NCBI GenBank assembly: GCA_017621225.1
Contig: JAGATN010000024.1
Span: forward strand, 1 to 42,602
DNA from: Muribaculaceae bacterium
GTDB taxonomy: Bacteria; Bacteroidota; Bacteroidia; Bacteroidales; Muribaculaceae
Direction of reading: 5' to 3'
DNA: 42,602 bases
Part shown: one piece after another, positions 6,811 to 15,949 of the stretch
How the letters are laid out: each line of letters starts with the position of its first letter
Numbering within the stretch: position 1 is the first letter of the stretch
Program-made: the position numbers and the translations under genes
The notes under the pieces: model-generated
Databases searched by the model: none
The model's input: only the letters and a program-made list of their open reading frames with translations
Told to the model about the DNA's origin: nothing

Positions 6811-7977
6811 ATGGCCAAAAAAATAACTGATTCAATCACTTATATCGGTGCCGATGATACCGACATCGAACTGTTTGAAAATCAATATCCACTACCCCAC
6901 GGAGTGTCATACAACTCCTACTTCATCGACGATGAGAAAATTGCCGTAACCGACACCATCGACATTCGTTGCAGCGACATATGGTTCGAGCAACTCGCCG
7001 AGCAACTTGCCGGCCGTCAGCCCGACTACCTGATAGTACACCATATGGAGCCCGACCATTCGGCCAACATACTTCGCGCCATGAGGATGTATACCGGCAT
7101 GAAACTCGTGGCAACCGCAAAAGCCATTGCCATGCTGCCACAATTTTTCGAGTCATTCGATTTTGCCGACCGCTGCATAGCGGTAAGAGACGGCGACACC
7201 CTTTCGCTCGGAAAATCGACGCTCACATTCATCACTGCGGCCATGATACACTGGCCCGAAGTGATGATGACATACGTCGACACCGACCGCCTTCTGTTCT
7301 CGGCCGATGCGTTCGGCAAGTTCGGAGCCATTTCATATGGCGACGATTGGCTCAATGAAGCCCGGCGATATTACGTCAACATAGTCGGGAAATACGGCCC
7401 GCAGGTGCAGTCGGCATTCAGAAAATTGGAAAAATACAAAATCGATGTCATAGCGCCCCTCCATGGCCCGGCGCTGACCTCCGACATAGCCTATTACGTA
7501 TCTTTCTATAACCTTTGGAGCACATATGTTCCGGAGCAGGAAGGCACCCTCGTAGCCTACGCCTCAATCTATGGCTCGACGGCGCGCGCGGCCTTGCGAT
7601 TTGCCGAGATGCTGCGATCGCGCGGCGACGAAGTGGTGACGGTCGACCTCTGCCGGGAAGACATGTCGGAAGCCGTGGCGCAAGCATTCAGAATGAGCCG
7701 ACTCGTAGTGGCCGCACCCACTTACGACTCCGGATTGTTCCCGGCGATGCACGACTTTCTCCATCATCTGCGCATAAAGAACTATCAGGGCCGAAAGGCA
7801 GCCATAATCGAGAACGGCTCGTGGGCTCCCGTGGCCGGGAAGCTGATGCGCGAAATGCTGTCGACGATGAAAAACGTCGAAACGGTCGACCAAACCGTTA
7901 CCATACGCAGCAGCCTGCACGCCGCCGACCTCCCCTCGATGGAAGCGCTTGCCGACGATTTATTGAAAAAGTCATGA
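6811..7977 (+). CDS. Flavodiiron protein (A-type oxygen/NO reductase)
   Basis: A 388-residue soluble enzyme that reduces O2 to water and/or NO to N2O, protecting anaerobes. The start is set at the ATG at 6811, behind a well-formed promoter; the longer frame runs through that promoter. The N-terminal metallo-beta-lactamase-like domain carries the di-iron ligands His78-x-Glu80-x-Asp82-His83, His147, Asp166 and His218. The C-terminal flavodoxin domain begins near residue 247 with the FMN loop ASIYGSTA. No rubredoxin or flavin-reductase extension is present, so it is class A and needs an external electron donor. It is transcribed alone, away from the lrg genes. Confidence 0.93.
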   Translation: MAKKITDSITYIGADDTDIELFENQYPLPHGVSYNSYFIDDEKIAVTDTIDIRCSDIWFEQLAEQLAGRQPDYLIVHHMEPDHSANILRAMRMYTGMKLVATAKAIAMLPQFFESFDFADRCIAVRDGDTLSLGKSTLTFITAAMIHWPEVMMTYVDTDRLLFSADAFGKFGAISYGDDWLNEARRYYVNIVGKYGPQVQSAFRKLEKYKIDVIAPLHGPALTSDIAYYVSFYNLWSTYVPEQEGTLVAYASIYGSTARAALRFAEMLRSRGDEVVTVDLCREDMSEAVAQAFRMSRLVVAAPTYDSGLFPAMHDFLHHLRIKNYQGRKAAIIENGSWAPVAGKLMREMLSTMKNVETVDQTVTIRSSLHAADLPSMEALADDLLKKS

Positions 7978-8077
7978 ACTTAGCATCATGCACTTTGTTC
8001 ATACCACATAATCAATATGTAAACAAACGACATTACAACCAACGACATAATCCTTTAACCCTATTAAATTAAATAAA

Positions 8078-9079
8078 ATGAATTATTTAACCAACGAAAA
8101 GCTCGTCATCGTAGGAGCGGCAGGCATGATAGGCTCAAACATGGCCCAGACTGCCCTGATGATGCATCTTACTCCAAACATCTGTCTGTACGATCCATTT
8201 GCGCCCGCACTCGAAGGGGTGGCCGAGGAGTTATACCATTGCGCCTTCGAAGGAGCAAACATAACGTTTACCTCCGACATAAAGGAAGCCCTCACCGGTG
8301 CCGCATACATCGTTTCGTCGGGTGGCGCCGCGCGCAAAGCAGGCATGACCCGTGAAGATTTGCTAAAGGGCAATGCACAGATCGCCGAGCAGTTTGGTAA
8401 AGACGTTCGTCAATACTGCCCCGATGTGAAGCACATAGTTGTGATATTCAACCCTGCCGACATAACAGGCTTGATCACATTGCTGTATTCGGGATTGAAG
8501 CCCTCGCAGGTAACCACTCTGGCCGCGCTCGACAGCACCCGCCTACGCCACGAACTTGCAAAGCATTTCAATGTGCCCGCCGACGAAGTGGTTAACTCGC
8601 GCACATATGGCGGACACGGCGAACAGATGGCCGTATTTGCCTCAACCACCACCATCAACGGCAAGCCTCTGACCGAATTCATCGGCACCGAGCAACTGCC
8701 GCAAAGCGAATGGGAAAGCTTGAAGCAGAGAGTCATTCAGGGCGGTAAGCACATCATCGACTTGCGCGGACGCTCATCGTTCCAAAGCCCCGCATACGTT
8801 TCAATCGAAATGATTGCGGCAGCAATGGGCGGAAAGCCGTTCAGATGGCCGGCCGGAACATACGTCGACAACGACCGTTTCAACCACATAATGATGGCCA
8901 TGGAAACTTCGATAACCAAAGACGGCGTAACCGTAAAGCCCGTAAATGGCACTCCCGAAGAAGAAAAGGAACTCGAAGCAAGCTATCAGCATCTTTGCCA
9001 ATTGCGCGACGAAGTGATAGCCATGGGCATACTTCCTCCCATCTCCGAATGGCACAAGCTCAATCCCAACATCGACTGA
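8078..9079 (+). CDS. mdh: Malate dehydrogenase
   Basis: A 333-residue enzyme of the lactate/malate dehydrogenase superfamily, converting malate and oxaloacetate with NAD(H). It probably serves the reductive branch leading to succinate or propionate in fermentation. Visible features are the Rossmann loop GAAGMIG (13-19), Asp39 at the end of the second strand (NAD preference), Arg in GGAARKAGM as the substrate-loop arginine, FNPAD, LDSTRLR with the substrate-binding arginines, and the catalytic His180 in TYGGHGEQM. The protein is slightly longer than the common 310-320 residues. A strong hairpin follows the stop codon. The leader of about 100 bases shows no clear promoter to me. Confidence 0.9.
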   Translation: MNYLTNEKLVIVGAAGMIGSNMAQTALMMHLTPNICLYDPFAPALEGVAEELYHCAFEGANITFTSDIKEALTGAAYIVSSGGAARKAGMTREDLLKGNAQIAEQFGKDVRQYCPDVKHIVVIFNPADITGLITLLYSGLKPSQVTTLAALDSTRLRHELAKHFNVPADEVVNSRTYGGHGEQMAVFASTTTINGKPLTEFIGTEQLPQSEWESLKQRVIQGGKHIIDLRGRSSFQSPAYVSIEMIAAAMGGKPFRWPAGTYVDNDRFNHIMMAMETSITKDGVTVKPVNGTPEEEKELEASYQHLCQLRDEVIAMGILPPISEWHKLNPNID

Positions 9080-9102
9080 TTTCCCCTGTAACTCAGAAAT
9101 AA

Positions 9103-9143
9103 TTAATGGCGGTGATACGGCACGTTCCGTATGCCGCCATTAA
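9103..9143 (+). terminator. Hairpin terminator after mdh
   Basis: The arms TTAATGGCGG and CCGCCATTAA pair perfectly, with an inner ATACGG/CCGTAT stem and a short loop. It starts 24 bases after the mdh stop. There is no T tract, which is common for Bacteroidota hairpins of this kind. Confidence 0.6.
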
Positions 9144-9242
9144 CATATATTGGGTGAATCCGTTAAATCATCGAAACGAAGCAACCGTATGCGCCGACAG
9201 CGCGTTATTACATCGTAATTCAAACTTAAACACACAAATATT

Positions 9243-9422
9243 ATGGCACTTATCAAATCTGAAAATCAGCGTGAAATCGACTCTCTGAAGAAAATCGAAG
9301 CACACATCGAACGTCGCGAGCGCCGCGAACGCATCTATCACGTACTCATTGGCGGACTCGGCTTCCTGGCCGTTGCCTCATATGTGACAGGTCATCTAAT
9401 CGGAGCACACCACAAAAAATAA
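9243..9422 (+). CDS. Small basic protein with one C-terminal membrane span, 59 aa
   Basis: The frame runs ATG to TAA with no competing gene. The product has a charged helical first half with a strongly basic patch (IERRERRERIYH, residues 22-33) and one hydrophobic segment at about 34-54 (VLIGGLGFLAVASYVTGHLIG), ending HHKK. This is the shape of a tail-anchored or single-span membrane protein whose cytoplasmic part could bind nucleic acid or acidic lipids. Codon use resembles nearby real genes. The family is not recognised. It is convergent with the wbqC-like gene. Confidence 0.6.
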   Translation: MALIKSENQREIDSLKKIEAHIERRERRERIYHVLIGGLGFLAVASYVTGHLIGAHHKK

Positions 9423-9447
9423 TGCATCTCCCCTCCCCGGATAAGCC

Positions 9448-10089
9448 TCATCCATATATGGCCGAACGTAGATATTCGGGCGATTCCGGGCCGAGATTAA
9501 ATATCAGATCGAGTATGCTGAGTCCGGATATGAATCCGAGCTTGGCTGCTCGCACCTGATAATACGGCATCGTGCAGCTAACGGGCATTTCCCCCTGCCG
9601 GCAATCACAGTCGTCAGAGCCGACGTTGCGCACCGCCGAATAGCTCACCGGCGAGTCTATTAGCAAGATGTCGCGCACCACGGCATCTATCGCTCCGTCG
9701 AGCGCAATCACACCCTCGCCCTGCCCCGGAATGCGTTCGCGCAAAAAGGGCAGAAATCTATCTATGTAAAATTCGAAGAAGGGCGTTCGGCCATAGGCTG
9801 ACTCCAATGCCACTCGGTGAACGTTCCACCACGCGCCGTGCGCCGACACTTTCACGTCGGCCCATCCACGGCCCGACGGCTTCTCTATCGGCACCGTCAG
9901 CATCAGCTCGCCCCGGGTGTCGGCTATGAGGCAACGATGCGTTTCCTTACGACGTTTGTCGAAATGCATCGAAGTGTCAACCACCGCACTGCCAAAGGCA
10001 GCCATCGAGGCATAATAATCTATCGACCCGAAATATCGCGGGGCAAGCAATATTCGTCGGTCAGGAAATTTAACAAGAGGCGAGTGCAT
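9448..10089 (-). CDS. WbqC-like family protein
   Basis: A 213-residue protein of the WbqC-like family (PF08889). Relatives were first noted in O-antigen gene clusters, but in Bacteroidota the gene is commonly found beside lepB and dapB, as here. Recognisable family segments are LLAPRYFGSIDYYA near the N-terminus, RCLIADTRGELMLTVPIE, and VHRVALESAYGRTPFFEFY in the middle. No signal peptide is visible. The biochemical function is not established. It starts 14 bases after lepB and is the last gene of the five-gene operon. Confidence 0.8.
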   Translation of the reverse strand: MHSPLVKFPDRRILLAPRYFGSIDYYASMAAFGSAVVDTSMHFDKRRKETHRCLIADTRGELMLTVPIEKPSGRGWADVKVSAHGAWWNVHRVALESAYGRTPFFEFYIDRFLPFLRERIPGQGEGVIALDGAIDAVVRDILLIDSPVSYSAVRNVGSDDCDCRQGEMPVSCTMPYYQVRAAKLGFISGLSILDLIFNLGPESPEYLRSAIYG

Positions 10090-10103
10090 GTCCTAACCCG
10101 TTG

Positions 10104-11567
10104 TCAAAATCCCGTATTTGCATCTTTGAACACGCGATTCCAGCGTATTCCACCGTTCAGGAGGCCCTTGTCCTTGTCGAACGACACGATTACGCGCATC
10201 GGCTTACCCACTATGTGGTCTTCGGGCACGAATCCCCAATAGCGCGAGTCGAGCGAATTGTCGCGATTGTCGCCCATCATGAAGTAATAATCCATTTCAA
10301 ACGTGTACTTTTCGGCCGGCTTGCCATCGATGTACACCGTGCCGTTCTCAATATAAGCATCGGGGTGATGCTCATAGTTGCGTATCACGCGATTATACAG
10401 ATCCCACGCTTCCTCGTCGAGCTTTATGGTAGCCCCCTTCTTGGGAATCCATATCTCGCCATAATCGGCGCGAGTCCAGTTTGCTCCCGCAACGTCGGGG
10501 AACAGATATTCGCCTGCGGGCGCAGGCATTTTCATTATCTTGCCTATGTTGGGGTCGGCCTCAAGCTTCTTGACCATGGCCGACGTCAATGGCGAAACAT
10601 ATACAGGCGGTATCGTGCCGTCGGGGTTTACCTTAAATCCAAGCGATTGCAGATTGGCCACATCCTCTCTGCCGAGCGACAATTCGTTTCTGTCGTCGAC
10701 CGATATGCCAATCTCATCCCATTCGTCATTGGTAAGCCTATGGTTCAGCGCCTGATAGTAGTAGTTAAACTGCACATCGGCGGGCGCGGGCTGCGCCACG
10801 CCATTTATATATATCGTGCCGTCTACTATCTTCAGCCTTTCGCCGGGAAGCCCCACGGCGCGCTTCACATAGTTTTCGCGGCGATCCACCGGACGATATA
10901 TCACGTCGCCAAACGACTCCTTGTTATATTTCACGGCATCGCGGCCAAACATCTTTACAAGCGTATAGTAATCGGGATTCTGCACCTTAAGCGCCACGGT
11001 GTCGCCTGCCGGGAAGTTGAACACCACGATGTCGCCCGACTTCACGTTGCCGAACCCCTTCAGGCGGTGATACTTCCAGTTGGGCCACTCCACGTAGCTC
11101 TTGGTGTTTATGATGGGAAACGTATTTTGAACCAACGGAAAATGCACCGGAGTCATAGGAACTCTCGGCCCGTAAGCCATCTTATTTACCCACAGATAGT
11201 CGCCCACGAGCAACGACTTTTCGAGCGACGATGACGGAATCTGGTAGTTTTGCCCTACGAAGGTGAATATGAAATACACCAGAATCAAAGCATACAGAAT
11301 GGCATCGACCCATCCCATTACCGAACGCACGGCCTTGCTCTTGCTGTTTTTCCACCACGTCAGAGGGATGTAACCGGTTATGTAAACGTCGAAAAGCAAC
11401 GGCAGGAACAACAGCACCCACCAACTGCCAAGCCACGCAACCCACGCTATGAATATCAAGGCCACGATTGAAAATCTAATCCATCGCGACCGTTTTGTCG
11501 CCTTTATGCGGGCCTTCAAATCGGTTGTGAAGTCATTGCCGGCGTTATTATCTGATTCCATCTGCAT
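10104..11567 (-). CDS. lepB: Signal peptidase I, long Bacteroidota form
   Basis: A 487-residue inner-membrane serine/lysine protease that removes signal peptides. Hydrophobic segments occur at about 31-68 and 86-104. The catalytic serine is Ser114 in PSSSLEKSL, the general base is Lys235 in YVKRAVGLPGE, and box E is GDNRDNSLDSR at 432-442. Between boxes D and E lies an insertion of about 170 residues (roughly 255-425), which makes the protein much longer than the 324 residues of E. coli LepB. Large insertions here are known in Bacteroidetes. The first ATG is used; a second lies two codons downstream. It follows dapB by 25 bases. Confidence 0.95.
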   Translation of the reverse strand: MQMESDNNAGNDFTTDLKARIKATKRSRWIRFSIVALIFIAWVAWLGSWWVLLFLPLLFDVYITGYIPLTWWKNSKSKAVRSVMGWVDAILYALILVYFIFTFVGQNYQIPSSSLEKSLLVGDYLWVNKMAYGPRVPMTPVHFPLVQNTFPIINTKSYVEWPNWKYHRLKGFGNVKSGDIVVFNFPAGDTVALKVQNPDYYTLVKMFGRDAVKYNKESFGDVIYRPVDRRENYVKRAVGLPGERLKIVDGTIYINGVAQPAPADVQFNYYYQALNHRLTNDEWDEIGISVDDRNELSLGREDVANLQSLGFKVNPDGTIPPVYVSPLTSAMVKKLEADPNIGKIMKMPAPAGEYLFPDVAGANWTRADYGEIWIPKKGATIKLDEEAWDLYNRVIRNYEHHPDAYIENGTVYIDGKPAEKYTFEMDYYFMMGDNRDNSLDSRYWGFVPEDHIVGKPMRVIVSFDKDKGLLNGGIRWNRVFKDANTGF

Positions 11568-11592
11568 TTTCAGTTATTTTTAGCGGTATGTA

Positions 11593-12348
11593 TTACTTTT
11601 TAAATATGTCGAGAATCGACGAATTGGCCACAAGGCCGTGCATCATGGCGTCCATGGTGAGAAATCCTTTTTTCCCCTTCACCCATTCGGCAGCCATCAC
11701 TGCTCCAAGAGCAAATCCGGCACGCGACTTGGCCTTATGCTCTATGGTTATGGTGTCGACCTCCGAATCCCACGATATTATGTGCGTACCGGGCACTTCG
11801 CCCTCGCGCTCGTGGTTGATGGTCATGGAGCCGGCGGGCGCGGGCGTTTCCTCCGTCCAAGCCTCGACGCGGCCGTTTTGCGCTATTATGCCTTCGGCAA
11901 GCGTTATGGCCGTGCCGCTCGGATGATCGAGCTTGTGTATGTGGTGTATCTCCGTCATTTCAGGCTTGTATTGCGGAAAACCATCCATCATGGCCGACAG
12001 ATATTTGTTGAGCGCAAAAAATATGTTCACGCCTATGCTGAAGTTTGACGTCCAGAAAAACGTAGCTTCGCCACGGTCGCACATCTCCTTTATTTCGCCC
12101 ATGCGCGAAGTCCATCCCGTGCTGCCCGACACCACCGGCACGTTGTTTGCAAACGCGCGCATATAGTTGCCGAATGCCGTTGACGGAGTGGTAAACTCTA
12201 TGGCCACGTCGGCGCTCCTGAATTCGGAAGAGTCAAAATCAGACTGATTGTCAACGTCGATCTTTGCCACTATCTCATGGCCGCGCTCAATGGCTATGCG
12301 TTCTATGGCATGACCCATCTTGCCATATCCTATAAGAGCTATCTTCAT
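11593..12348 (-). CDS. dapB: 4-hydroxy-tetrahydrodipicolinate reductase
   Basis: A 251-residue enzyme of the diaminopimelate/lysine pathway, reducing the product of DapA with NAD(P)H. The nucleotide-binding loop GYGKMG is at residues 7-12, and the substrate and catalytic motif EIHHIHKLDHPSGTA lies in the middle, followed by the C-terminal GAVMAAEWVKGKKG. The product feeds peptidoglycan and lysine synthesis. It is 29 bases downstream of mrp and 25 upstream of lepB, within the same operon. Confidence 0.95.
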   Translation of the reverse strand: MKIALIGYGKMGHAIERIAIERGHEIVAKIDVDNQSDFDSSEFRSADVAIEFTTPSTAFGNYMRAFANNVPVVSGSTGWTSRMGEIKEMCDRGEATFFWTSNFSIGVNIFFALNKYLSAMMDGFPQYKPEMTEIHHIHKLDHPSGTAITLAEGIIAQNGRVEAWTEETPAPAGSMTINHEREGEVPGTHIISWDSEVDTITIEHKAKSRAGFALGAVMAAEWVKGKKGFLTMDAMMHGLVANSSILDIFKK

Positions 12349-12377
12349 ATATGTATCGTTCTTTATTGGTCAAATTA

Positions 12378-13478
12378 TCATTTACGTGTCACGTCGACCT
12401 TATGCGTAGGCGGGAGCTCGGAGTTGCGGCGGTCAACCACGTCGATCACTTCATGCGCCAGATGACGGAATGCCTGTCCGGTAACGGTTTCGGCCAACGC
12501 TATCGGGCTGCCCTCGTCGCCACCGTCGCATATCGAGCCCACGATGGGAATCTGAGCCAGCAGCTTCACGCCAAGCTCGCGCGCGAGCGCAACGCCGCCC
12601 TCTTTTCCGAATATGTAGTAAGCCTCGTCGGGATGCTTCTCAGGGGTAAACCATGCCATGTTCTCCACCAGTCCGAGTATGGGCACATTCACCTTGTCGC
12701 CCGTAAACATGGCGATGCCTTTGCGCGCGTCGGCCAGCGCCACCTGCTGCGGCGTGGTCACTATCACCACTCCGGTGAGCGCGAGCGTTTGCACGAGCGT
12801 CAGATGTATGTCGCTCGTTCCGGGAGGCATGTCGATGAGAAAATAATCGAGTTCGCCCCAATCGGCCTCCTCGATCAGCTGTCGCAGGGCGTTTGACGCC
12901 ATGCTACCGCGCCAAAGCACCGGAGCGTTCTTATCGACGAGAAAACCTATCGACAGCAACTTGACGCCATAACGTTCGAGCGGAATTATCAGTTGCCGCC
13001 CGTTTACTTCGTGCATATAAAGATGCTCGTCCTCAACGCCAAACATTTTAGGCATCGAAGGGCCGAATATGTCGGCATCAAGCAATCCCACCTTATATCC
13101 TTCGGCCGCAAGAGCCACGGCAAGGTTGCTTGCCACGGTCGACTTACCTACGCCACCTTTTCCCGACGAAACGCCTATTATGTTTTTCACGCCGGGCAGA
13201 GGATTGACCTTTTCGACAGGCGTCTGGCGCGTAACCACGCCTACGGTCACTTCGACGTCGGGCGCCACGAAGGCATGGATGTTTGCCTCAGCCGCCTTTA
13301 TCATAGACTTGATGAAAGGATCGGTGGGCTTGTCGAACACGAGCGAAAAACTTACTTTGCGACCGTCGATGCGAATGTCGTCAGCCACCATTCCAAGCTC
13401 AACCACATTTTTGCCATTGCCGGGATATCGTACTTTGGCAAGCGCGTCGAGTATTAATCGGGGATATAATGGTTCCAT
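12378..13478 (-). CDS. mrp: Mrp/ApbC-type iron-sulfur carrier P-loop ATPase
   Basis: A 366-residue protein of the Mrp/NBP35 family, thought to carry Fe-S clusters to target proteins. The N-terminal MIP18/DUF59 domain spans about residues 1-85, followed by the deviant Walker A loop GKGGVGKST at 106-114 and the switch region LLDADIFGPSMPKMFG. The CxxC pair that many Mrp proteins carry after VENM is absent; the segment reads VENMAWFTPEKHPDE. This is common among Bacteroidota homologues as I know them. The start codon overlaps the trmB stop (TAATG), so translation is coupled. Confidence 0.93.
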   Translation of the reverse strand: MEPLYPRLILDALAKVRYPGNGKNVVELGMVADDIRIDGRKVSFSLVFDKPTDPFIKSMIKAAEANIHAFVAPDVEVTVGVVTRQTPVEKVNPLPGVKNIIGVSSGKGGVGKSTVASNLAVALAAEGYKVGLLDADIFGPSMPKMFGVEDEHLYMHEVNGRQLIIPLERYGVKLLSIGFLVDKNAPVLWRGSMASNALRQLIEEADWGELDYFLIDMPPGTSDIHLTLVQTLALTGVVIVTTPQQVALADARKGIAMFTGDKVNVPILGLVENMAWFTPEKHPDEAYYIFGKEGGVALARELGVKLLAQIPIVGSICDGGDEGSPIALAETVTGQAFRHLAHEVIDVVDRRNSELPPTHKVDVTRK

Positions 13479-14260
13479 TATTTTTGTTTTGTTGTAACTT
13501 TCGGATTACATAATTCAGGACATTGTATTTGTCCGCGCGAAAAGCTTCGATATGTGTCAAACTCAATCTCCACCTCAGGCTCGACGAGCGCGGTAGCCGC
13601 ATCGAGCACGAAGGCTATGTATTTTATGGTCAGGCCCCTGTCGAGCCACTGCTGCTCGTAAAACGTGCGTATCTGCAATATTTCGTCGGCCATGCCGCTA
13701 TGATACAGGTCGTCGGTTTGCACTTTTATCTCCAAGCCGTTAGTCTCGGCCATTATGCGCGTGTAGGTGTACAGAAACGGGCTGTCGGTTTTCAGCCGCA
13801 CCGGTCCGCCGTCGGCCAGCACCTGCCTATACAAGGCCAGGAAGCGCGTCGACGTAAGACGTTTGCGCACCTTCTTCATTTGCGGATCGGGAAACGTGAT
13901 CCATATCTCGCTCACCTCTCCCGGAGCAAAGAAATTTGGCAACAACTCGATGTCGGTGCGAAGAAAAGCCACGTTGGCGAGGCCCTCGTCATTGACCTGC
14001 CGCGCGCCGGTCCACATTCGCGCACCTTTTATGTCGATGCCTATGTAGTTTTTATCGGGATTTCGTCGCGCGAGCCCAACCGTATACTCGCCCTTTCCGC
14101 AACCGAGCTCGAGCACTATGGGATTATCGTTTTTGAAAAACCGTTCGCCCCATGAGCCGCGCATCGGAAAGCCGTCGCGCTGCAACACGGCGAAAGGCGA
14201 TTGGAACACGAAGTCAAACGACTCCATATCACTGAATTTTTTCAATTTATTTTTACCCAT
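13478..14260 (-). CDS. trmB: tRNA (guanine-N7-)-methyltransferase
   Basis: A 260-residue SAM-dependent enzyme that methylates G46 of tRNA. The SAM loop is [12 protein letters not shown] (near residue 52), followed by [13 protein letters not shown], and the TrmB signature [17 protein letters not shown] lies near residue 120. An N-terminal extension of about 35 residues precedes the methyltransferase core. The gene is first in the operon trmB-mrp-dapB-lepB-wbqC and follows a clear promoter at 14287-14318. Its last base is shared with the mrp start codon. Confidence 0.95.
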   Translation of the reverse strand: MGKNKLKKFSDMESFDFVFQSPFAVLQRDGFPMRGSWGERFFKNDNPIVLELGCGKGEYTVGLARRNPDKNYIGIDIKGARMWTGARQVNDEGLANVAFLRTDIELLPNFFAPGEVSEIWITFPDPQMKKVRKRLTSTRFLALYRQVLADGGPVRLKTDSPFLYTYTRIMAETNGLEIKVQTDDLYHSGMADEILQIRTFYEQQWLDRGLTIKYIAFVLDAATALVEPEVEIEFDTYRSFSRGQIQCPELCNPKVTTKQK

Positions 14261-14286
14261 GGCTCAATATCGTAGTCAATATGACG

Positions 14287-14318
14287 CAAATTTACACAAA
14301 ATTCCACTTTGAGTCAAA
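14287..14318 (-). promoter_or_regulatory. Promoter of the trmB operon
   Basis: On the minus strand TTTG (14318-14315), a 20-base spacer and TAAATTTG (14294-14287) match the Bacteroidota consensus. The trmB start is 26 bases downstream. The double mobile element at 14336 begins 17 bases upstream of the -33 box, so the promoter survived its insertion. Confidence 0.8.
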
Positions 14319-14335
14319 ATCAAGTATGTTACTTA

Positions 14336-14673
14336 GAGGTTGTTTAAAAACAAATGTGAAAGCCGGAGTCCATTCTCTTGAGGTGGATTTCGGGATGAAT
14401 CGAAGGAGCAATGCCGTGGCATTGTGACTGAAATTCAGCACGAAAGGCATCCAAGAGAATGGATGCGACAAAGCATTTTTTTATAAACTCGACAAATAGA
14501 TTTTTAATGAATATAAATATTAAAAAAAGTTACCATAGGCCGAATGGATGCCTTTTTGGCTACCCCGTCCCTAATCTTCAGTCACAATGCCACAGCATTG
14601 CTCTTTCAGACTATGAACAGGTTAGCTCAAAAATACATCCACTCAGGCTTCACATTCGTTTTTAAACAACCTC
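14336..14673. mobile_element. MITE-like element, copy 2: back-to-back double unit (338 bp)
   Basis: The ends are near-perfect inverted repeats: GAGGTTGTTTAAAAACAAAT on the left, and on the right its complement with one changed base. TTA is duplicated on both sides (14333-14335 and 14674-14676). Each half carries its own hairpin core. On the plus strand at 14404-14430: GGAG, stem CAATGCC/GGCATTG, TGACTGAA. On the minus strand near 14578-14604: GAG, stem CAATGC/GCATTG, TGACTGAA. Both halves also share AGGCATCC. The middle is AT-rich spacer. The element fills most of the gap between trmB and gapA and has no credible coding frame. Confidence 0.8.
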
Positions 14674-14730
14674 TTAATGCAAAATATCAACTTTTGCAAA
14701 TAATTTTGAGCAGTATATCAAAATTATTAG

Positions 14731-14738
14731 TAATTTTG
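14731..14738 (+). promoter_or_regulatory. Probable -7 element of gapA
   Basis: TAATTTTG fits TAnnTTTG. A TTTTG lies 22 bases upstream (14704-14708), slightly longer than usual. The leader to the gapA start would be about 80 bases. Confidence 0.5.
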
Positions 14739-14802
14739 TGTCGCGCAAAAAAAGAAGATTAAAAGGTTTGTAAATTGCGTGTACTTGGATAGAGTAACAT
14801 AA

Positions 14803-15834
<1,032 letters not shown>

Positions 15835-15857
15835 TAAACCGTAATAATCACATAAAG

Positions 15858-15900
15858 CAATGACAGCCTGATTCATATGAGTCTGACTGTCATTGTTTTT
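15858..15900 (+). terminator. Rho-independent terminator of gapA
   Basis: CAATGACAG (15858-15866) pairs with CTGTCATTG (15887-15895), and the loop contains a further inner pairing around CATATG. Five T residues follow. It begins 24 bases after the gapA stop. Confidence 0.85.
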
Positions 15901-15949
15901 ATATCACAATTTGGCCCATAGCAACGGGCTTTTCGACGAAATTAGCACT

